Below, piece by piece: positions 57,382 through 64,000 of a stretch of 64,000 bases of DNA; within the stretch, counting starts at the first letter, position 1; each line of letters starts with the position of its first letter. This DNA is from Mesaphorura yosii (lineage: Eukaryota; Arthropoda; Collembola; Poduromorpha; Tullbergiidae): the NCBI GenBank assembly GCA_009869945.1, contig WIXG01000007.1, positions 186,001 through 250,000 on the forward strand. The letters are read 5' to 3'. The notes below the pieces were generated by a model that had not been told where the DNA came from, did not search any database, and saw only the letters and a program-made list of their open reading frames with translations. The position numbers and the translations under genes are program-made.

Positions 57382-57412
57382 AATAGCAAAGTGTCATAAA
57401 TAATATTCAATA

Positions 57413-58252
57413 TCAGTCGGCAAAACTAAACCTAATCTCTGGAAACGTATTTCTCAGATTGTCGTACTCTTCACAGCTGCCGCAAAGACATGCCCAAAAT
57501 ATCTTGCCGCGTTCAACTAGATTCAGTCGACACGTTCTGAGCTTCGGGCAATTTTTGACGATGAATTCATTCAGACACTGCCAATCGAGTTTAGTTAAAT
57601 GGTCGTGGACGATGACCTTCAGGCTTTCCAATGACAGGAACTCAAAGCCTAGGATCTCGGAATATGGCAGTGTCGACGAATCTAACGAGATCTCGAGCTC
57701 CGTGATGTTCTGCAGCAGGTTCTCTTTGTTGAGCACTGATAAATCAATGCATGTCCCCAGCACCATCTTTTCGGCGGTACTGCACAAGTGTTTTAGTCTT
57801 TCCGTATTTCGCACGTTGTTCCAAAGCGTTTTCAGGGGCTGCATGCCAAGTAATTGCAAAATAACACTCGCATCTGTTAAGGACTCAACCAGCCAAGACT
57901 CAGCATGTCGCAAATCTAGTGACACTCGGTATTTATTGCACCATTCCAAACTGTCGGCTCTTGTCTTCAGGAAATCGACATACTCTGGGAGTATGGCTTC
58001 AGTTAATTTGATTGTGTATGAATTATTGGCTTTCAGGTGCCTCACGCAGGAGGAATTCCATTGTTGGCTGATCAAACGGCACTTGAGCAACTCGTCGACA
58101 TCCAAATATCCGATGATTCTGTCCAAGATCTGGAAAGTGACATAAAAATAGCGTGAGCACTGAATTCCAAACGTTTCGAGTCAATCTTTATAAGCCTTAC
58201 AATGGAGGCTTACCAATAAGTTCTCGAGAGGATGTCCCGTCTCCCCTGACAT
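57413..58252 (-). CDS. F-box protein, short form
   Basis: Two minus-strand exons: 58252-58214 and 58129-57413, frame kept across an 84-bp intron, giving 251 residues. Residues 1-13 (MSGETGHPLENLL) lead into the F-box, LILDRIIGYLDVDELLKCRL then S-Q-Q-W. The remainder has leucine-rich spacing (ITELEISLDSSTLPYSEIL, FEFLSLESLKVIVHDHL, CPKLRTCRLNLVERG), suggesting degenerate LRRs as in the F-box gene at 3174-5346. The predicted role is SCF ubiquitin-ligase substrate selection, with the target unknown. A TATAAAA on the minus strand at 58337-58331 lies about 80 bases before the ATG. The plus strand of exon 2 also has a long open frame (57459-58145), a mirror of biased codons with no family match. 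Confidence 0.8.
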
Positions 58253-58330
58253 GTTGACAGAGATCTTGGAACTCGAAACTGGAAACATTCACAGCGAGTG
58301 TTTCATAACTCACGCCACTCAAATCTGAGC

Positions 58331-58337
58331 TTTTATA
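58331..58337 (-). promoter_or_regulatory. TATA box of the second F-box gene
   Basis: Minus-strand TATAAAA about 80 bases before the start codon. Confidence 0.5.
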
Positions 58338-58344
58338 TCAAAAG

Positions 58345-59420
58345 ATATGAAACTAAGATCAGCGTTGCAGTTTTTTACAACAAATAGATAGATTGTATCT
58401 CTTGTTCGCCTGAAATTAAGTAACGTTTCCAATAATTCTAATATAGCACCAAAATAAAAGTGATTTGATTATAGGTTACGTAACTTGACGATTTGAGTCC
58501 CACAGATTGCCGCATCAATTTTTTTGGTACAAGGCAGACATTCCTTTGTCCGCTTGAGGAAAAACTTGTCTGCTGGGAATTCCAGACGGCAAAGAGATCA
58601 TAACATCAAAAATAGAAACTGGAGCCTCCCGTGCGGACTTTTTTCATCAAAACAAATAAACGCCTGCTCAATAAACAAGTTCTACTGGATTCAAAAAATT
58701 TTATGCCCTGTTGAAACACGATTGATGGGTTATGTAGTTTAATGAAATCAACAAAGTACACGGAACGAGTAATTCATTCTGCACTAAATAGATGTAAGTG
58801 CAGGCAACAAAACGATGTCGAGACCAACTCAACGCAATTTGGTTTGGTTTTTCATCTGTCAGTGCTCAAGACACAAGCTTCTGGATTTCGTCAAACTATA
58901 CTTAAAGAATATTATGTCATGATGAAATGCAACGCGACAACGCATTTTCGAGCTTTTCTGTGCTTGTGCTTTGTCCGTTTGTGTGTTTTCTTTACTTTAA
59001 AACTCATGCAGCATTTTGAAAATAATCGCAGTAGACAGTCTCAAGTGATGGAGTTTTGTCATGCAATAAAATGCTCATGCATTTTCTTCCTTCTCATCAT
59101 CTGTCACATAAGAAGGAGATAATCATCTTGGAAAGATGTACTCACAAGATTAAGAAGATAAGTGGCAAGGACTCATTTCAACAACACATTTTCGGTTTCT
59201 TACCAAATGAATCTCACACAAGCACTCAAAATTTAAGAGAATAAATTTCTCTCAAGAATAGACCATTGTCGTTGCAATAATCGGAATAGTCCAAGATGCC
59301 ATTGGCATATTAAGGAAAGCAACCTGTAGGGATTTGCAAGTAGGAAAGTTTTTGAAGAATCTACTATAATAATCTTCTATGAATGTTTGTATGTTTGTCC
59401 GCCCCTTTCCTTTGTATTTT
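58345..59420. other. Spacer right of the second F-box gene
   Basis: No gene is supported. Overlapping plus-strand frames (58524-58742, 58742-59122) show no domain and no splice-site logic. Confidence 0.4.
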
Positions 59421-59423
59421 CAT

Positions 59424-59765
59424 CGGCCAATGATTTTGTTAGGGTGTCAACATAGGGATTCAACATGGGTGTCAACATAGAATTAACATCGATGGCAACA
59501 CGGCAATGGATGTTGTCGCCCAATGATTTAGTTAGTGTGTTTTCGTTCGTATGTATTTACATCGGTCAATACTTTTTAAGATGTTGTCGCTCAATGGTTT
59601 AGTTAAGGTGCTGTCACTCGGTGATTTTGACTTGACATTGTCGCCCAATGATTTTTAGGATGTTGTCGTTTATATGTGTTCACATCGGTCAATGATTCTG
59701 TTACGGTGCTGTAGTTACTGAGTATTAACAGTGGCCCATGATTTTGTTTGGGTGTTCGTGTATGG
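59424..59765. repeat. Degenerate tandem repeat built on a TCGCCCAATGATT-like core
   Basis: About seven diverged copies of a core resembling GCCCAATGATTTAGTTAGGGTG occur at roughly 59426, 59518, 59574, 59591, 59643, 59687 and 59733. The spacing is irregular (17-92 bases). Recurrent flanks are TGTTGTCG before the core and ACATCGG before some copies. It is non-coding. It may be a decayed minisatellite or the internal repeats of a non-autonomous transposon. The sequence just left of it (about 59380-59400) repeats ATGTTTGTATGTTTGTCCG-like words often seen in arthropod repeats. Confidence 0.55.
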
Positions 59766-62700
59766 TCTTGTTAGCAAACCTTGTAAATAGCATTTGTTGA
59801 GTGCCAGAGAGACTCAATAATAGTCTGTTTCCCAGAGTCAGCATCTGACTTAGCATTATTATTGTATTTTACCCGTGTTAGATTTTTAGCAGTGAGTAGG
59901 CAGCAACCGCGCAAGTTGATTGTGCCGACCAGCTAGTTGGTATATAATCAAGTGCTCAGCACCAGATTTTGGCTGCTGAGACTTTAATCTTTTACGTACG
60001 GGTAGGAGAGTCTGTTACCTTGATTGGAGTTAAAATTCGAGCTTATGATCATTCATGAACGTACGCCGCACACGCTACAATAACATGTGGCAGTGATTTA
60101 CGGTCTCTGTGTGACTCCATAAATTTCTGTCAAACGCAAGAAGATGATTGTCATTCCGATATTACAGCCGCTTGCGTTCAATCGTATAGCACATGAACTT
60201 CAATCCCTGCACGAGAGAGCACAAGGCTTTTAACATCTTAAAAGTCATCGTATCCGTAAAACATGAACTCTCAATGTGAATTTTAGATTGACAACATCAA
60301 GTAATCAAGAAAATATCTGCTTGCCATGCTTTTCTTTCGACCTTTTCGAAATCTGTGAGGCAGCGTCTTTCCTCAGACTGCGCTGCGAGAGAAATCAAGA
60401 TTAACGAGTACACGCACGCTCGAATGAATGAATGAACCGTGGCCGTGGTTCTGGCTCATCTGATTTGTGCGCTATGAAGTATATAATAAATTCTGCATCT
60501 CTCAATTTTTGTGTTCGTCTCATTTCACGCAGCTTCATCATCAATAAAATTTTTATATATAACTTTACCTGAGCGGAGTCACTCTCGTCTTGTATAATTT
60601 TGGAATCTTTGCTTCTACAGCCACAGTAAAGCCTTGGCTCATGACAAGAAGCTTTCGAAAGACGCCCACACTGTGATCGTGATCTCCTCCTGCCAACAAA
60701 CCGTCAACCAAACCCATCTTCTCGGCCGCTGTTCGCTCTTCCCGTCTTTGAATCTTAATTCTTGATCTTTTACTTTGAATTTAAGAAAAACCACAGGAGC
60801 AGAAGTCTCTCGCATCGCATCTCGCAAGCAGTAAAAGTCGTGCCAAACTCTTTTTGTGCGCATATGTGGCCAGCTATCAGGACTTTCAATCTCCAAGTAA
60901 GGAATTCAAATCGTGCCATGCAACGCAGGCTCCGTCCGCCGTCTACTGCGCTGTGTGAGGGTGATGAGGTCCTCAAGCATTTACTATCAGGTCAAGAAAA
61001 TGGTTCTTGCATTTTGACAATGGTTCAGGAAGAGAGTCACTCTTGGTCCGATTTTCGGCCGGTTTCAACAATGATGCAAATATTAAACTATTGCGCCTGT
61101 GTGCTCAGGATATGGTGACTATGAAAGCAAAAATCCTCAGCAAACGATAATTCGCAAAAGTTCACAATTGAGCAATAATATTTTGGTATTAATATTTATG
61201 AATATTTTGCCCTCATCCGAAAAATACAAGGAGCTCCTCTCATCTTGTCTGTCCCGTCCCGGCTCGGCTTTGATTGACATTTTTATAATCGTGCTTGTAC
61301 ACAATCATTGTCAAAATGAACTTTTAAAATTTTCCATTGTCTTCAAGTCCGGTTTTCAGCGCTTTTTATGCATATTTTTTGTAAATGTATGGATTCCTTT
61401 GCACTGTCACTTTGGTGGCAATTCGCTGGTGACTTGTTGAAGTCGCCATGAACTCATCATCACATCGTTTCGTCTCACACCGAACCTTGAATATGAATTG
61501 ACGGCATCAACATCAACGAGCTTCTCTTTTTGCATAAATCTGTCATTTCTAAACGACAGCTTGAAGAAGCGTCCGCTCACATATGAGTCAGCATTGCTTA
61601 TTGATTTTGATGGGTGAAAAAATAAACTTGTTTCTCGGTGGTGCATTATTGACAATAAGATTCTTGAATTAATAAATTATTCAAGCCATGAAGCAGAGGA
61701 ACGGCTACCGTCCTACGCAGAAATCACGAATATTCAAACATTAAGCAAATTCTTTGATGGAAATTCAGGTTCTAAGCTTTTACCAATAATTTATTGACAC
61801 AATTTGTGTCGTGGTCGAACATTTTCACGAATTGTTCAACCAATTTGCAAAGTGAGCATGTTCAGAGTTCGCAATTGGCTGCACTTCAAAACAGTTGAAA
61901 GAGATCGCAGTTAGCAAGCGGTTGAGACAAATGCGAATCAGAGAGATGGAAATGGACAACAGCAATGAAATATGAATCACGGCAAGCCGGTGATCGTATG
62001 ATAGTTCAGCGTTGCGCAATGCCTATGCGCAACAGGCTAACATAATTGATTGATTCAGAGAACGTGAACATGATCGCATGCTGCCTTTTCCCTCCCAGGT
62101 TGCAATTTTACGTAATTGAGCTCGGCTCATAATCAGTAGGAAAACTACAGTTTAATCAATATTCTGATTTGTATTCCTAAAACCTGCAAAACACTACAAA
62201 CCAATTCCACTTCACCTGCTTGAACCAATGTGCGTTCCTTTCCGAAAACGGATCTTTGCAATCGGCTTCAAAATAACCTTCCACGGTAACCGTTCAAATA
62301 TGTGATTTACGTTGAGATTTAACATAATTCTTAACTCACGACTGTCGGTATTCAGAATTCCATTTAAAGCAGTCTGGGATTTCTTAAATCTCTCTCCACG
62401 CCCGGGCTTCTGATCGTGATACAAAACCTCACATCACATCTTGACCGAAGATTATATTTACGTTTCTTTGCGACGCGGTGCAATGTGCTACTTCATCATC
62501 GCATCCCATCCGTCTCGGCAGTCAAACGTTCATCCGTCTTTCGTTTTGCTTGCCACACCTTTGACTTCTGAATTCTCGACTCGCCACTGGAAGCAACATG
62601 CTTCTGTTGTGCCATGCTCCACTTTGAGTTCATATTTCATAAATTACAATTCGTTTTATCAATGAAAAGGATTTATTTATAGTTTTGAACCGAGCGCTGC

Positions 62701-63620
62701 TCTGTTCTGCGTCTGCGTCCTGCAGTCTTGAGCCTCCTCCCTTCGCTATCCGTTCGCCTTTTCCTTTCATCTCGCTCCACTAGTGCTTTGTGCACGGTGC
62801 ACTACTTTCGTTCGCTCGTGGGCTAATTCTAATCTATTTAATTCATCCAAGAAAATTTAAATACCAAAATCCATATGAGCGGTGCGGTGCGAGTCTGAGC
62901 CCGTCTGCATGTTTCCCAAATCCCATCGTCATCGCTCTCGTCGTGAACGTGAACACGATGAGCATGATGAACAAGAGATCGAAATTCCTTTCTCTCACAT
63001 CGAAGTCACAGTCGTAGCGCCTCGCATAAGGAAGCCAAAGTTCAAAAGTAAATCATGAAAAGCTCAACGCATTTTTTAATTATCGTACACGCTGACGCTG
63101 CTCGCTGCTAATCTCTGCGAGAAATCCGTACGCCGCGGCATTTGGGATGCTGGTTTCTGCGCGCACATCTGTGCAATCGCTGTGAGTTTATGGAAATTAT
63201 CAATTCGACTTAGCATGACACGAAGAATTCAATTATCTTTTCGTTCCCTACCTGAAGAGGCCAGTGAAGGGAATTTTTACCTCGTTACCTTCACCGTAAT
63301 CGTGAAGCGAGGATCGTCGTATGCGAGGAAGAAAATAGTTTATGATGACGAGGAATTGGTATCATAAATGAATTAAGCCCAGTCGCGCCGAAACCACGAG
63401 TGCAGCTACTCACTCAAACGTTGTGGGTCTTCCCCACAACGGTCTTTGCTTTCGGCCGGTCTTCGGTCGCGGTTAAATTGGAGATTTATGATTGTTGGTT
63501 ATTTTGTTCTTATTAAATTGAAAAGCGAAACCTTTTCTTCCTAATTCTCATTTCTCATCCCAGCAGCAATATATCAGCCAAGTAATGAGATAAATGAAGG
63601 CGATTCAAATGAGTCAGGAA
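59766..63620. other. Non-coding right-hand region
   Basis: 3.9 kb with no supported gene. Short frames near 60639-61118 overlap on both strands without a domain. The short frame ending at 63367 has no ATG and no exon partners. Confidence 0.4.
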
Positions 63621-63624
63621 AGAC

Positions 63625-63905
63625 TTAGTGAAACCTCGCACCGTCTTGATTTTTGAGAACAAGCCCAAGCCTTGCAGCGACTCCAGCGATCCATAATTCA
63701 CGGACTCGGCGCAGCCGAGACCTTAGACTTTGCAACATTTTGACAAGACTGCGACTCGGATTGTGCTTTCGAATGAGACGCGACGTAATGCGAATGCTTT
63801 CTATTTTAATTGGCAAATGTTTTAATTTAAACGCCAAGGTGCTGTCATCCTCACTGTTGTATTCAACGTGCACGTCCTTGAAATGCACATATTTATAGAA
63901 GCACT
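63625..63905 (-). CDS. Possible last exon of a minus-strand gene running off the right edge
   Basis: A minus-strand open frame preceded by a plausible acceptor (TTTGTGCAG, AG at 63907-63906) and closed by TAA at 63627-63625. It encodes about 92 residues with no usable upstream ATG, so it would be an internal-to-terminal exon. Readable parts are CFYKYVHFKDVHVEYNSEDD, HLPIKIESIRI and SLRSRLRRVRELWIAGV. The leucine/basic pattern is vaguely like the F-box/LRR proteins elsewhere in this window, but I recognise no family. It could equally be a chance frame. Confidence 0.25.
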
Positions 63906-64000
63906 GCACAAACGCTCATTTTTCTTTCATCCTGACACGATGTAAATTTATACCCTTGGCTCACTGATTTTGACTTACCTGACTTGTAATCACTTAATTA

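Noticed and set aside
57459-58145. 228-codon plus-strand open frame antisense to the second F-box gene
   Set aside because: It is a mirror of the coding exon, with no domain, signal or splice partners. The minus-strand F-box reading explains the sequence.
60639-61118. Overlapping frames on both strands
   Set aside because: They are mutually exclusive chance frames without domains.

Overview
The window is nuclear DNA of an arthropod. Genes are split by short GT-AG introns, mostly 55-75 bp, and many have TATA boxes and AATAAA signals. The gene set is animal: kinesin-2, long-chain acyl-CoA synthetase, CHMP4, Rho kinase, an arthropod-specific CYP307 P450, NPC2-like and NRF-6-like families. A springtail (Collembola) or related pancrustacean is my best guess, from gene content and intron style only. 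I saw no rRNA, tRNA, CRISPR array or virus-like element.

Layout. 1-0.74 kb: C-terminal end of a kinesin-2 motor (KIF3B/Klp68D type), cut by the window edge. 2.15-2.65 kb: a one-exon secreted or GPI-anchored cysteine-rich protein. 3.17-5.35 kb: a nine-exon F-box gene. 5.8-13.4 kb: gene-poor, with one MITE-like inverted-repeat element at about 10.2-10.6 kb. 13.46-18.7 kb: a 13-exon ACSL3/4-type acyl-CoA synthetase. 19.8-20.8 kb: CHMP4/Snf7 (ESCRT-III). 22.7-28.2 kb: an 18-exon Rho-associated kinase. 28.7-37.1 kb: a second gene-poor stretch.

37.3-39.5 kb: a CYP307 (spook/spookier type) P450, the ecdysteroid 'black box' family. 41.2-45.0 kb: three tandem NPC2/ML-domain secreted lipid-binding genes on the plus strand. 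45.15-50.9 kb: two tandem NRF-6-type membrane acyltransferases on the minus strand, convergent with the NPC2 array. 52.2-52.8 kb (minus): a small secreted protein with an RGD motif. 55.8-57.3 kb: a bestrophin of the bacterial/fungal (UPF0187) type, with introns. 57.4-58.25 kb (minus): a second F-box gene, tail-to-tail with it. 58.3-64 kb: mostly non-coding, with a degenerate tandem repeat near 59.4-59.8 kb and a possible minus-strand exon at the right edge.

The genes are not an operon. The likely local relations are tandem duplication (NPC2 array, NRF-6 pair) and lipid or sterol handling as a recurrent theme (ACSL, CYP307, NPC2-like, NRF-6-like); the theme may be chance. Exon borders were set by hand from GT-AG sites, reading-frame continuity and family similarity recalled from memory. 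No alignment or transcript data were available.
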